Part shown: positions 1-10,223 of the stretch, one piece after another
Numbering within the stretch: position 1 is the first letter of the stretch
Layout of the letters: every line of letters starts with the position of its first letter
Assembly (NCBI GenBank): GCA_023091735.1
Contig: JALKBU010000490.1
Coordinates: 1-36,911 of the forward strand
DNA: 36,911 bases
Direction of reading: 5' to 3'
DNA from: Trichomonas tenax
Taxonomy: Eukaryota > Parabasalia > Trichomonadida > Trichomonadidae
The notes under the pieces: generated by a model
Told to the model about the DNA's origin: nothing
Databases searched by the model: none
The model's input: the letters and a program-made list of their open reading frames with translations, nothing else
Made by a program: the position numbers and the translations under genes

Positions 1-1299
1 CTATTGCATCATTGATTTCATCAAGGAAAATCATAATTCCTATAAGTATCTTTATGCAGAATGCTCAAATAGTCATACTTTTGCGCTTATGCAATAAACG
101 TGAAACAATTCATTCACAAATGTCGTGATTTTGAAGGATACATGAAGGAAATTTTACTTGCTTAAATGTTTCTGATGTGCTTGAGATGAAGGGGAAAACT
201 TCAATATATAATAAACTTCACTTTTAGATAGAGTTTGTATTCTTTATGAACTTCGCTAAACTTCTAAAAACATCAGATACATAGATTCCATCAGCGTTTT
301 TTAAACATTTTCAGGTTGAGAAACTAATATTTGACGAGAGTTTCCAAATTAATTGTAATTTTGGAGCATTTTTTAATTGAATTACAAAATATAATGTTTT
401 TAGCAAAGCAATATATACTGCATTATTGCCACCAGCAATTAAAACCAAGACCAGATAAATTGTTCATTTTGATATCATTTATTCAATTTGCTCAAATTAT
501 TGATATGAAATCAATGGACTTTATTCGAATAAACTTTTTGTAATAATGCAAAATTCGGAATTACACATATTGGAATAGACTGGTTATGCCTAATTCCTCA
601 CTTTTAAATTAGAATTGCACATATATAAGTTTATTAGGGAGCTTCGCCAGTGGAATAAAAAGTGGAAAATGCCGATTGAAAGTCCCTCATTTTTCTCCAT
701 CATTTGTAACATTATGGAAGAATATCTTAAGAAAAATGTTTCCATTTATATTTTTGTATTCATAATCACTATTATTGTAAATCTGAATAATTCAATATCA
801 CTTTTATTACAATGACCATATTAAAAACAAATTTTCAATTGACTGGTGTGTTATCTGGGTTTTATGTGGTATTTTATGAATATATAATAACTGTGTCTAA
901 TAAATATTTTGCGTCCCTTAAATCGTTCAATATTGAAGAAGAATCAAACGAGAGAGAAGAATTGATTCTTCATTTTAAGAAAAAGAGTGGCTTAACGATC
1001 ATCAATTCAAATAACGAATGTCTCTATTGAAAGATATTGAACTTTTCTACAAAATAAATGTGAACGAGATTCAAATAAATAATTACGCTGCTCATTTAAA
1101 TATATTAATTTGTAGATCTTATTATAACAAACGAAGCAGATTTCTCTGTTTATAACTAGATCAAACTTGTCTGACAATAATGTTATTCCATCATTTAAAG
1201 TTTATTTTACATTTTAAATACTCATGAAAACTTGGTAAATGAAACAATTAATTTTGTAAACAATATAATGAGGACACAAAGAAGTCTTCATTGGTATTG
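1..1299. other. Left-end region with no supported gene
   Basis: AT-rich DNA with only short open frames. The plus-strand frames at 331-543 and 615-815 contain fragments such as ELRQWNKKWKM that faintly resemble the N-terminal part of trichomonad ankyrin proteins. The frames are short and interrupted, and nothing else supports a gene. It may be a very old relic, but I would not annotate it as coding. Confidence 0.4.
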
Positions 1300-1740
1300 G
1301 ATTAAAATGGATAATTGAATGATTATAAGGTGTATAACTAAGAATGATACTTGGATTGAATCAATATAAAATTTTCTTATCTTTAGAGTAAACAACTCCA
1401 TCGATATCACAATAATTAGGATTGTCAGGATGAACTGTTATTCGAATAAATGGATCTCCTTCGTCAAAACATTGTCCTCCTGCAAGTGATGTTACATATT
1501 TGGGAATGACGAAGATTGTTAAGTGACATCCTGAAAATGCTTTATCATCAATATGAGTTAAGCTTTCATCAAATGATAAAAACAATATATTTGGAAACTT
1601 TTCAAAACAATAATCAGTGACACCAGAAAAACCTTTGAATGAAATATTTTCTGCATCAAAATATGAATCATATCCTATAAAATCACCGCTTCCAATGAAT
1701 ATATATATGAATGCGGTTCAGGCCCAACTTGAACTTGATC
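1300..1740 (-). pseudogene. BspA-like leucine-rich-repeat surface protein, decayed copy A
   Basis: Minus-strand relic of a BspA-like protein (LRR_5 type), a large trichomonad surface family. Readable parts are a PHSY start block, then FIGSGDF, a GCH segment, the CFDEGDPFIR block, HPDNPNYCDIDGVVYSKDK, and then a TGA. A frameshift sits in a short TA run near 1705, just after the PHSY block. The copy stops after the VYSKDKK block, where sister copies continue. It aligns block by block with the three copies at 2182-2814, 3480-4080 and 4330-4762, all in the same orientation. It could be mistaken for a 74-residue gene starting at 1585, but that is only the longest surviving open piece. Confidence 0.75.
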
Positions 1741-2181
1741 AGGCAATTATTAAATTTCGGGGCGAAATAAAATCAAGGTTAAAATAAAAATGTGGCTATA
1801 TTTAAGGTTAAAATTTGCTTAACTCAAAAACATGGGACTTGAGCGGTTTGCGCAACTTTACAAATCCTCTCAAAATTGAGAGCCAATGTTGCGTCAAGTT
1901 GTGGAAGCTCGAAAAAATTGAATACTTTTCGGCAAGATTTGAGAGGGCAAAAATCTTAACGTCATTGCAAAGTCATTTTTGGTGATTCTTGCTTCTCGTT
2001 GAAGCCTGCTCACCATACTTGCACCACAGATATTCCATCCTGTAGAGATGATAAAAGTCTTAAGCTGAGTCGATTCAAGTTGGCCAGCATGAGATACAAA
2101 TCAAAGTCCGTCAAAACAACGAAACCGACAGAATCCAGTTGACACACGATAGCTTGGCTATAGCAATTGCATATTACCTTG
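1741..2181 (-). other. Spacer with an unidentified eroded coding relic
   Basis: The spacer between BspA copies A and B is less AT-rich than its surroundings. On the minus strand, from about 2163 to 2020, a stop-free frame reads with normal protein character (QLDSVGFVVLTDFDLYLM, then LANLNRLSLRLLSSLQDG). After one frameshift near 2015 it continues to about 1890 (SRLQREARITKNDFAMTLRF). There is no start codon and I recognise no family. It could be a fragment of a transposon or of a host gene. Confidence 0.3.
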
Positions 2182-2814
2182 TCAAATCATATCTCGAAAA
2201 ATTTCAAAATAATGCAAACCTTCGATTTCATATTGCAAATTTGGTTTGTTTTGAATGTCAATATATTCTATAACTGTATTTCGATAAGCAATTGCTCTTC
2301 CAATTGATACAACACTTGATGGAAATCGAATATACTTGATTTTATTGCTGGAACCAAATGCTGCAACATTTGTGGATACAACAAAATTTGGAACAACTAC
2401 TTATTCTTCCCCATGATTTCCGGGCCAATGATACAAATTTTTCTTATCTTTAGAATAAACAACTCCATCGATATCACAATATTTTGGATTGTCAGGATGG
2501 ACATATATTCTAACAAATGGATCTCCTTCATCAAAACATTGGCCATCTGCAAGTGATGTTACAGATTTTGGAATTGTGATGCATTCGATATGACAACCAG
2601 AAAATTTTGCATCTTTCATTAAAGTTAAATTATCATCAAAAGTTATATTTTTCAAGTCAGGAAACATTCAAAAACATCCTCCTGCTGTTCCTGTAAATCC
2701 TTTTAATGATAAAATAACGACATCGTAATTTGAATTGAAATCCGAAAATTCTCCTGAACCAATGAATGTGTATGAATGAGGCTCTGATCCAATTTCAACG
2801 CTATTAACTACCAT
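2182..2814 (-). pseudogene. BspA-like surface protein, decayed copy B (two in-frame stops)
   Basis: This is the most complete BspA-like copy. From an ATG at 2814 a single frame runs to a terminal TGA at 2182-2184. It is interrupted by a TGA at 2668-2670 and a TAA at 2401-2403. Order of blocks: PHSYTFIGSGEF, LKGFTG, FDDNLTLMKDAKFSGC, IPKSVTSLADGQCFDEGDP, HPDNPKYCDIDGVVYSKD, WPGNHGEE, stop, then FVVSTNVAAFGSSNKIKYIRF and a short tail. The part after the second stop is still clearly homologous to copies C and D, so it was once translated. A near match to the TGTCACTTTT motif (AGTCACTTTT) lies about 55 bp upstream on the same strand. No transmembrane segment or signal peptide survives. Confidence 0.8.
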
Positions 2815-3479
2815 TTAAATCAGAATTCATTAAATAAACAAATCACTTGAATCAGAAAGAAATAATTTAAAAAGTGACTGTCAAATTGACGATATATAGG
2901 GTGTCACAGCTCCCTTAATTATCTCAAGATGGGGATAACTTAGAAACATGCTAGTTACATCATCATATAGTACTCATATTTGTACCAAACATGTAGTAAA
3001 ATGAAGTACTATATTCAACTGCATTATAATTTTTCCCCCTCATTTTTTAAAAACACCCCCTATTTTGTGGCTGTTAAAAAGACGTTTATTTTCATATTTT
3101 TAATGGACTTCAACTTGAACCAGCTTGTCCTCTACGAAAAAGAGCTAACTAACAAGCGGAACAATGATGAATTACTTTAGTTTCTCTCGTAATGTAATGG
3201 TAACATCAAGTCAGCCTTTAAAGGTCCACAACTCTCGGTATGATAGGCAAGATTCCTCCGAATGTCAAACATAATTCAAAAAAATAACCATTCATCTAAT
3301 CCCAAAAGAAAGCTATTCTATGCCACTTTCTTATCCCCATGATGTTTTCCAGAAAATGAATGAATTTATCTCAAATGAATATATATAATTTTATAAATAT
3401 TTATTCACATTGCAATTGTGAATATATAAAAAGAGGAAAATATTTTCAAAATTAAACTTGGATAATAATTTGTAAAAAT
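2815..3479. other. Spacer between BspA copies B and C, no supported gene
   Basis: AT-rich spacer. The only frame of note (2980-3180, plus) lacks family resemblance and has low-complexity composition. I see no RNA gene, no clear repeat and no element ends. Confidence 0.4.
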
Positions 3480-4080
3480 TTTGATTGGATTAAAATGAAT
3501 TATTTCTTCAGTTTTATCATTATACCACATCATTTTCTTAACATTGTACCTACTAGGAGGATATCGAATGTATTTTATTTTCTGACTGCCTCCAAATGCA
3601 CCAAGGCTTGTGGATTCAAAAAAATCTGGAACAACTTCCTATTCTTCACCGTGATTTCCAATCCAAAAATACAGATTTTTCTCATCTTTCGAAAAAACAA
3701 CTCCATCGATATCTATAATAAGGATTATCAGGATGAATATAGATACAAATAAAAAGACCTCCTTCATCAAAGCACTGTCCTGAAGTAAGTGATGTAACTG
3801 ATTTAGAAATGGTAAAATACTCAATATGACAATATTTAAATGTAGTATCAACGATGGTTTTCAAACTATCATCAAAAAAAAACATTAACAAGATTTGGCA
3901 ACGAAGAAAAGCAAGCATAGCTTGTTGCAAAAAAAACAATACAAGATAATTTTAAAGCGTCAGAAAATGTTGAATTAATTCCTGTAAAATTTCCACTCCC
4001 TTTGACAATGTATGAATACAGTTCACTTTCACGCTCAACAAATGTTACTGGCAGTTCCTAAATAAGACATCTCCATTGGA
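3480..4080 (-). pseudogene. BspA-like surface protein, decayed copy C
   Basis: Minus-strand relic in pieces. An N-terminal block (ELYSYIVKGSGNFTG) begins near 4070. A frameshift in a T run near 3885 separates it from DDSLKTIVDTTFKYCH. A second frameshift after HPDNPYY, near 3715, separates that from DIDGVVFSKDEKNLYFW. A TAG at 3639-3641 then follows GNHGEE. Beyond the stop, FFESTSLGAFGGSQKIKYIRY still aligns with copy B. The TAG occupies the same codon position as the TAA in copy B. The copy is not expressible as one protein. Confidence 0.75.
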
Positions 4081-4091
4081 TTGAATAAAAA

Positions 4092-4101
4092 TGTCACTTT
4101 T
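4092..4101 (+). promoter_or_regulatory. TGTCACTTTT motif, copy without an obvious target gene
   Basis: Exact copy of a 10-bp motif that recurs in this window, often near gene starts. Here no plus-strand gene follows for about 750 bp, so this copy may be a relic or chance. Confidence 0.2.
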
Positions 4102-4329
4102 TGGTGATAAATCGGTGTTAACCCCTACATAATATAAAATTATCAAAAATTACGGGCGCGATAAATATCATAAAAATGCGTGAAATGTTTTCAATTCAAA
4201 ACTGATCTTTGGAATAGAGAAAATAATCGTATTATTGATGCTTTATCATTTACATATTCGTCATAAATATAGCTTCAATAAGAAATAAATATCCATTGGG
4301 TTAATTAGGTCATTTGTAATCGGTATCGG

Positions 4330-4762
4330 ATTAAAATGAATTAGTGATGCTTCCTTATTGCATAATTGCATCATTTCAGCAATATTGTAATTAATTGGAT
4401 CTGGTTTGTTTTGAATTTCAACGTATTCAATCGCTGAATTATGAGCATATTGATACCTTCAAATAAGTTAAATTTAACGTTGGGATATATGTATTTAATT
4501 TCAGTACTTGCTCCAAAAACAGAGATAAATGTAGACGCAACAAAACGAGAAACAATCACATTTTCTTGGCCATGATTTCCAGGACAGTGATAAAGTTTTC
4601 TTTTATCTTTAGAGTACACAACTTCATCGATATCACAATAATTTGGATTTTCAGGATGAACATAAATTCGTATGAAAGGACCACCTGCATCAAAACATCA
4701 TCCTCCATCAAGATTTGTAAAAGATATAGGGACAATACAATAGTTTGAAAGCCGTCACTTTT
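4330..4762 (-). pseudogene. BspA-like surface protein, decayed copy D (5' truncated)
   Basis: Minus-strand relic starting abruptly near 4762, about 90 bp from the coiled-coil gene on the other strand. It retains IPISFTNLDGG, then a TGA where sister copies have Gln (GGQCF). CFDAGGPFIRIYVHPENPNY, DIDEVVYSKDKRKLYH, GNHGQENV and FGASTEIKYIYPNVKF follow. At the codon that is a stop in copies B and C this copy has AAT (Asn), so the ancestral frame was open there. The N-terminal PHSY block is missing. Frame is lost near 4450, though HFNPI-type tail sequence is still visible to about 4330. Confidence 0.7.
4752..4761 (+). promoter_or_regulatory. Near match to the TGTCACTTTT motif upstream of the coiled-coil gene
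   Basis: CGTCACTTTT, nine of ten bases, in the same orientation as the coiled-coil gene and just under 100 bp before its ATG. TCACT fits the trichomonad initiator pattern TCA(C/T)(T/A). That it acts as a promoter is inference. Confidence 0.35.
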
Positions 4763-4849
4763 TATATTTAAAGGAGGATGAAAAATTATAAAAGGTGTAA
4801 AGTAGGGTCTCGTTTTTTTAATCAGGGGGTAAATTAAAAATATTTAAAA

Positions 4850-7800
4850 ATGAGTTATTATTCACCTGTTATTAGAAAAACGGGTGAAGGAACTGAAATT
4901 TATTCAAGCACGTCGACAGATACCACGTTTAAGAATGGATCTTCTAAATTTTTAACGCCAAATCGATCAAATTCTAAACGTGCTGAACAATCACCAGAAA
5001 AATCATCTAAGGAACGCTCCCTCATGCTAAAGCAGATTCAAAATTTAGGAGAAGAAAATCAGAGATTGAATTTAGAATTAGATCAACTGAAAATTCAAAA
5101 TAAAAAAGAAAAAGACGATGCTAATAGCCAAATACTCACTCTCAAATCTACAATAGAGCAGTTAAATTCACAATTAAACACAAATAAAAATTTATATAAT
5201 TCCGTTATAATTGAAAATGAACGATTAAAGACTGAAATCGAAGAACTCCAAAGCAGCTGCTTTAATTCGCATACTCGAGGAAGTTATAAATTCCAAAAAG
5301 AATCTCCACTATCATTAAGCAAAATTCACAGCTTAGAAGAGAATAACAGAAGATTAATTTCAACAATAGTATCATTACGAAAGGAGCTTTCTCTTGCAAC
5401 ATCAAATCAAGAAATATCTTCACGATATAACGAACTTCAAAATTCATTTAATTCAAAAGATAAAAATGTCGAACAATTAACAGCTCAAATACAAAAACAA
5501 CGTGAATATATTGAGTCTTCTAATCGCCAAATCAAAAATCTCACACAAAGAATTAATGAATTAGAAAGTATTGATTCGATCTATGAACCACAGTCTCAAA
5601 TTACTGATTTACGTCGTCAGTTAACTGATTCTATCGAATTGCGTGAATCTCTCCTTCAAGAAGCGAAAAATGTCACAGATCGTCAAAAAAAGAAACTCAC
5701 AGAAGCAGTGGAAGAGATATCAAAGCTTAAAACCGAAAACAATGATCTAATAAATAAATTGCAGATATCTGCAAGCCATATCGGTGATAAAATTGAAAAA
5801 CATTCGAAATCTAATTTTGGAATCGATCCTGCAATAGAAAGAGAGATTCAAAACAAGACAAAGGAAATTTCTGAGATGAAATTCCTTATTCTTCAATTAT
5901 CAAAGAAACTAGAGAAATCAAAGAAAGAAGAAGAAAATATGAAAAAGCAATTAGAAGAATCACAAGCGAATTTCCAAAGCAGTCTACAAAATGCATCAAA
6001 AACAGTTAAAATATGTCAAGCAGAGTTAGAATCAATGCGTGTTCAGTTGCAGAAAATGACGACAATGACTGCAAACGCACATAAAAATGTTGAGCAAATG
6101 ATTCAAGCATTGAAGGAACAATTTGGAATTCCTTCTTTCCTTTTAGATGATGAAATGACACAAATTGTTCGTGTTCCTGCTTTGCTGAAACAAATTTTAG
6201 GAGGCATTCAAATGGTTGATGAGAATGAAAGCCAAATTCAAAGTTTGCAGACAAAGTCAAATGAAGATAAAAATACAATTTCGAATCTTCAAAAACAAAT
6301 CGAAAAATTGAAACAAGAAAGTGAAGAGATCACTAAAAGAAATCAAGAGTTAACAAAGCAAATTGATGAACTTTCAAATAAACTCAAATCCAATAATCAA
6401 GATATAAATGCAACCATTGAACAATTGAATCATCAAAAAGCAAAATCTTTTGAAGAAATTACTAAGTTAAATGATTTTATTGCTAAGGTAAAGAACGAAA
6501 ATATGCAATTAAACACCGATAAGCTCAAAGTTGATGCAGAAAATATTAAATTAAAAGAAAATCTCAATAATCAAATTTCCAATTTATCTAAAGAAAATCG
6601 ATCACTTACAGATAAAATTACACAACTTAGTGAACAAATGAAGCAAAATTGCACAGAATATGATAATAAAGTCGCCGAACTTTCAAGTGAAAATAAATCA
6701 TTATCAAAACAAGTCAATGATAAAGAAGCGCATATTGCTACGATCAAAGCTGAAAATGAATCTATCAATCAACAATTAAAGAAACAATCAGATGAAGCCA
6801 AATCTCAAATTGAAAGTAAGAATCAATCTATAAAAGAGCTTCAAGACAAATTAACGAAATATGAAAACGAACTCAAATTAAATGAGCAAAATATCAAATT
6901 GGAAAGGACTCAAAAAGACTTTATAACCAAGCAGTTGTCTGATCAAATTGAAGAGCTCAAACAGGATAAATCCAAACTTCGAAATGAAATCGAAAACATT
7001 AAAAACGAATCAATGAATATCAATTCTAAAAACTTGAAATTACAAAATGAATTGGAATCAATTAAAGCACAAAATCAAACGACGCAAGTCATATATAACA
7101 ACGAGAAATCGTCTCTTCAGTCAGAGCTTGAAACATTAAAATCTAAATTAACAAATGAAGTCAAAACATATAAAGATCAAATTGAAGACCTCAAAACCAA
7201 AACGCAAACTTCAATTGATTCAGAAAAAGAAAAAGCGACTAAGCTTACTAAACTACTCAAAGATAGTTATAAAGACAAAGAAAATGTTGAAAACACTTTA
7301 GAAAAAGAACGCCAACAAAAGAAGAAACTTGAAAAAGAAGTCGATGAATTGAGACAAACAACAAATAGACTTGAGGTTGATCTTAATACAGAAAAGAACA
7401 AGAGCTATAAACTTCAGCTAAAAATAGATTCGGATAAACTGTCATTATCAGCAATGAAAGACAAAGTTTATTCATCTTCAAAAGAAAACGAGGAACTTAC
7501 GAAGAAATATAAAGATAAAATGATTAAGATGAAGGAAAAGCTAAATCGATTAAGTGAAGAAAGGCAAACATTTACAGAATACAAATCAGTCGAAAGTCTT
7601 CAAAAATCCATTAAGAATGTTAACTTTGAAAATGATAAACTCGCCACATTTAATGACAGCTTGAAACATAAAATAGATGAACTCAAGACAGAAATTAACT
7701 CCATAAAAGAGAATAATAAGAATATTCAAAATGAAAATTCATCTTTGAAAGATGATCTCAGCCGTCAGAAGCAAGATAACGATAGAATGAAACGAGAAAA

Positions 7801-9184
7801 TGAGAAGTTGCAATCAGAAATTGTAAGATTCACAAATGAAGTCAACGAATGGAAGCTTCAAGCTCAAACTTTGGAAGTTCAAAGCAAAATTCAAGCACAA
7901 GCTGCGCAAAAAGCATTTGAAGACTCAAACAAAGATAAAATATTCTTTGAAAACGAATTAAAGAAAGTTAAAGAAGTCAATGCACAGCTTGAAAAAACAA
8001 TTGAACAAACTGTTCCATCAACCGATTACAACACACTTCTTGCTGATTATGATGAATTTGTTAAGAAGAAATCTTCAGATGAACAATCGAAGCAATCAGA
8101 AATTGCTCAAAAAGAGAAAGAAATAAGTGAATTACAATCGAAATATTCGGCGAAAATTGCTGAAAATGAGAATTTGTTGAATATCGCAAATGAAGATATA
8201 AACAAGAAATCTGCAGCAATTAAAGATCTCCAATCAAAAATTACAAAGCTTCAAGATCAAGTCAAAGCATTAACAAGTGGAAATAATAAAATGTGCAGCA
8301 CTGCAGAACGTGATAATGCAATTGAACACGCAAATATTCTTGAAAAAGAACTTAATGAAATGAGAGAGAAATTCGAAAAACTTGCAGAATCTAACACAGA
8401 AGTAATTAATAAATCTAAGGCTCATCTTGATGCAATCACTAAAGAAAGAGATGCTTTGTTTAGTGAAAAGACAAAACTTGACAAAAATCTTCGAATGAAA
8501 GAAAGCGAAAATTCAATTAAAGAAGGAGAAATTGAGCTTCTAAAGAATCAATTGAAAGAATTACAAAATAGAATTAGTTCTAATGACAAGCAGCACTCTA
8601 AAGATATTGATAAAATATTTAATGACTTGAGATCAAAGGAAACGAACTTAGCATCATTGCAACGAGAAAATAAGCAAATGAAAGATGCTGTCAAAAAGTG
8701 CCACCATCACATTGAAAGCCTTCCGACAACATTGACATTATCTGATAGACTTCGGGATTCCTTTATGCACATTTCAGATATGTTTTTGTCCTTTAATTTG
8801 AAGCCTTTGTCATTTGTTCCTGTAATCAGAAGACTTTCATTGTTTAATGCATCAAGTGTTACAATTATTGAGGATAAAAGACTTGCAACAAAGAGTGAAA
8901 GAGCTATTGCAGCACAGATTCTTTGTGAATTTTCTGATGTTTCCGGTGTTTCCACAAAAGCTGCTTTCGAAAGTTCTCTTGATTCTCAATTGATGATAAT
9001 AAAGAAGTCAATTGATCATCTCAAGAAGCTGTTGAGTGACAACCAGCGCAAGCTTAAGGATATGGCTGATATTGTTAATTCACAACATGAAACTGTTTTA
9101 ATGATAAGCAAAACCCCGTCTAATCGGGATTTAGTTTCTATTTCAACAAAAAATGTTGAATTATCAAAAATGATTCTATCATAA
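4850..9184 (+). CDS. Giant coiled-coil protein (1444 aa), structural, function unknown
   Basis: One uninterrupted reading frame. Residues 1 to about 50 are Ser/Thr-rich and probably disordered (SPEKSSKERS). About 50 to 1290 is almost continuous heptad-repeat coiled coil, dominated by Glu, Lys, Gln, Asn and Leu (LQKQIEKLKQ type), with breaks near 425 (IPSFLLDDEMTQI) and 1015 (VPSTDYNTLLADYDEF). The last 150 residues differ: a mixed alpha-helical region with aromatic and hydrophobic clusters (DMFLSFNLKPLSFVPVIRRL) that could be a targeting or binding domain. No motor, GRIP, kinase or transmembrane segment is visible. Proteins of this shape in trichomonads may serve the cytoskeleton, basal bodies or Golgi tethering, but none of these is shown here. 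The stop is followed by TAATAAATT, which contains the TAAA poly(A) signal. The ATG at 4850 is preceded by an A-rich leader. Confidence 0.93.
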   Translation: MSYYSPVIRKTGEGTEIYSSTSTDTTFKNGSSKFLTPNRSNSKRAEQSPEKSSKERSLMLKQIQNLGEENQRLNLELDQLKIQNKKEKDDANSQILTLKSTIEQLNSQLNTNKNLYNSVIIENERLKTEIEELQSSCFNSHTRGSYKFQKESPLSLSKIHSLEENNRRLISTIVSLRKELSLATSNQEISSRYNELQNSFNSKDKNVEQLTAQIQKQREYIESSNRQIKNLTQRINELESIDSIYEPQSQITDLRRQLTDSIELRESLLQEAKNVTDRQKKKLTEAVEEISKLKTENNDLINKLQISASHIGDKIEKHSKSNFGIDPAIEREIQNKTKEISEMKFLILQLSKKLEKSKKEEENMKKQLEESQANFQSSLQNASKTVKICQAELESMRVQLQKMTTMTANAHKNVEQMIQALKEQFGIPSFLLDDEMTQIVRVPALLKQILGGIQMVDENESQIQSLQTKSNEDKNTISNLQKQIEKLKQESEEITKRNQELTKQIDELSNKLKSNNQDINATIEQLNHQKAKSFEEITKLNDFIAKVKNENMQLNTDKLKVDAENIKLKENLNNQISNLSKENRSLTDKITQLSEQMKQNCTEYDNKVAELSSENKSLSKQVNDKEAHIATIKAENESINQQLKKQSDEAKSQIESKNQSIKELQDKLTKYENELKLNEQNIKLERTQKDFITKQLSDQIEELKQDKSKLRNEIENIKNESMNINSKNLKLQNELESIKAQNQTTQVIYNNEKSSLQSELETLKSKLTNEVKTYKDQIEDLKTKTQTSIDSEKEKATKLTKLLKDSYKDKENVENTLEKERQQKKKLEKEVDELRQTTNRLEVDLNTEKNKSYKLQLKIDSDKLSLSAMKDKVYSSSKENEELTKKYKDKMIKMKEKLNRLSEERQTFTEYKSVESLQKSIKNVNFENDKLATFNDSLKHKIDELKTEINSIKENNKNIQNENSSLKDDLSRQKQDNDRMKRENEKLQSEIVRFTNEVNEWKLQAQTLEVQSKIQAQAAQKAFEDSNKDKIFFENELKKVKEVNAQLEKTIEQTVPSTDYNTLLADYDEFVKKKSSDEQSKQSEIAQKEKEISELQSKYSAKIAENENLLNIANEDINKKSAAIKDLQSKITKLQDQVKALTSGNNKMCSTAERDNAIEHANILEKELNEMREKFEKLAESNTEVINKSKAHLDAITKERDALFSEKTKLDKNLRMKESENSIKEGEIELLKNQLKELQNRISSNDKQHSKDIDKIFNDLRSKETNLASLQRENKQMKDAVKKCHHHIESLPTTLTLSDRLRDSFMHISDMFLSFNLKPLSFVPVIRRLSLFNASSVTIIEDKRLATKSERAIAAQILCEFSDVSGVSTKAAFESSLDSQLMIIKKSIDHLKKLLSDNQRKLKDMADIVNSQHETVLMISKTPSNRDLVSISTKNVELSKMILS

Positions 9185-9400
9185 TAAATTTTTTGTTTGT
9201 ATTATATTTAGTAATTTATGATTGTGTTTTGTGTGTCAATGAGTCACTCTGTAAAGTGTCAGATTGTTTGATTTTTTGATATTGAAAAATAGTCAAAAAA
9301 CATTTAAAAAATCATTTGGTCAAGTAAAATTATATTTGCCAAATAAAAGAATATGCGTCAGGTTAGAAATTAGAGGAGTGAGTATTCAAATTTGAATCCA

Positions 9401-9492
9401 AAAGCATGCTTTCGTTCATTTTTGTTGCTGTGTGCAACTACACCAAACTCTGTGGCTGCACGTAGCAGCAAAGCTGGACGAAAAGCACTTTT
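9401..9492. repeat. Hairpin 1 of the foldback element
   Basis: Imperfect inverted repeat with arms of about 42 bp (9401-9443 and 9451-9492) and a loop of about 7 bp. The arm contains the shared core TTCATTTTTGTTGCTGTGTG followed by CAACTACA. Confidence 0.7.
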
Positions 9493-9529
9493 ATAAAGAA
9501 AGCTATGCATCAAAATTTTTTCGACGCAT

Positions 9530-9617
9530 ACCGAGATTTCTCGTTTCTTTAGCAAGTGAATCTTTAGTTTCACATGAAGCTGAGGCAATCGCCGCTAAAG
9601 AAGCGAGGGATCTCGGT
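9530..9617. repeat. Hairpin 2 of the foldback element
   Basis: Inverted repeat with 24-bp arms (9530-9553 and 9594-9617), 21 of 24 paired, running from ACCGAGAT to TTCTTTAGC. This arm differs from that of hairpins 1, 3, 5 and 7. Confidence 0.7.
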
Positions 9618-9655
9618 TTTGTTGCCAAGATAACGACGAATCACAATAATATTTT

Positions 9656-9733
9656 GCTTTTTGGCCATCTTTGATACTGTGTGCAGCTATAACGTGTGGT
9701 AGATGGACACAGTATCAAAGATGGCCAAAAAGC
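9656..9733. repeat. Hairpin 3: perfect 27-bp inverted repeat
   Basis: Arms 9656-9682 and 9707-9733 are exact complements over 27 bp, beginning GCTTTTTGGCCATCTTTGAT, with a 24-bp spacer. This is the best-preserved hairpin of the array. Perfect pairing suggests recent gene conversion or selection on structure. Confidence 0.85.
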
Positions 9734-9782
9734 AGAGCTTTAAAAAAATTTTAAATCGACGTTATCTCGGTGCAGACGGATA

Positions 9783-9857
9783 TTTTTTGCTTCTTTAGTT
9801 AGTAAAGCCTTATAACACCATTTATCTAAGACTTTCGCTAGCTCAAGAAGCAAAAAA
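9783..9857. repeat. Hairpin 4, near the centre of the foldback element
   Basis: Perfect 13-bp terminal arms TTTTTTGCTTCTT / AAGAAGCAAAAAA (9783-9795 and 9845-9857), with partial pairing continuing inwards (TTAGTTAG against CTAGCTC). It lies close to the symmetry centre of the whole element. Confidence 0.65.
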
Positions 9858-9887
9858 GTTATTTTGTTCTCGATATATATCATAAAA

Positions 9888-9995
9888 GATAAAAAAAGAG
9901 TGCTTTTCATTCATTTTTGCTGTTATTTGCAACCACTGCATACAATTACGTTGTTCACAGCAACAAAAATGGATGAAAAGCACGCTTTTTTTATT
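9888..9995. repeat. Hairpin 5 of the foldback element
   Basis: Long imperfect inverted repeat with arms of about 45 bp (roughly 9888-9932 and 9950-9995), beginning ATAAAAAAAG and containing GTGCTTTTCATTCATTTTTG. It uses the same arm family as hairpins 1 and 7. Confidence 0.7.
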
Positions 9996-10013
9996 TCTAA
10001 TTAAAATCTAGGA

Positions 10014-10075
10014 TGAAGCCTTTTTTGCCTCTTTAGCTGGCGAGTATCTTGAATCTATGTGCTCATAAGGCTTCA
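10014..10075. repeat. Hairpin 6 of the foldback element
   Basis: Nine-base perfect arms TGAAGCCTT / AAGGCTTCA (10014-10022 and 10067-10075). Between them, GCCTCTTTAGC matches the TTCTTTAGC core seen in hairpins 2 and 4. Confidence 0.55.
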
Positions 10076-10148
10076 CATGCTAAAAAAAAGTAAAAAAACA
10101 TTGGCTTGCGACGATAATCATTTCGATATACAAGACTATTTTTTATAA

Positions 10149-10223
10149 GTGCTTTTCGTCCATTTTTGCTGTTGCGTGCGGCTACATGGTGTAATGTAGT
10201 TGCACATAGCAGCAAAAAAGCAC
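10149..10223. repeat. Hairpin 7 of the foldback element
   Basis: Arms 10149-10187 and 10194-10223. The right arm lacks about 8 bp of the shared core. The left arm reads GTGCTTTTCGTCCATTTTTG, the clearest version of the common sequence. Confidence 0.65.

Noticed and set aside
2182..2814. Reading the in-frame TGA of BspA copy B as a sense codon (altered genetic code)
   Set aside because: Trichomonads use the standard code, intact genes here contain no internal TGA, and the copies also carry TAA, TAG and frameshifts.
5262..8955. Minus-strand ORFs inside the coiled-coil gene
   Set aside because: Shadows of the 1444-residue frame, low complexity, no independent support.
9370..9674. Small ORFs at 9370-9588 and 9432-9674
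   Set aside because: They lie across the hairpins of the foldback element and on both strands at once; no family resemblance.
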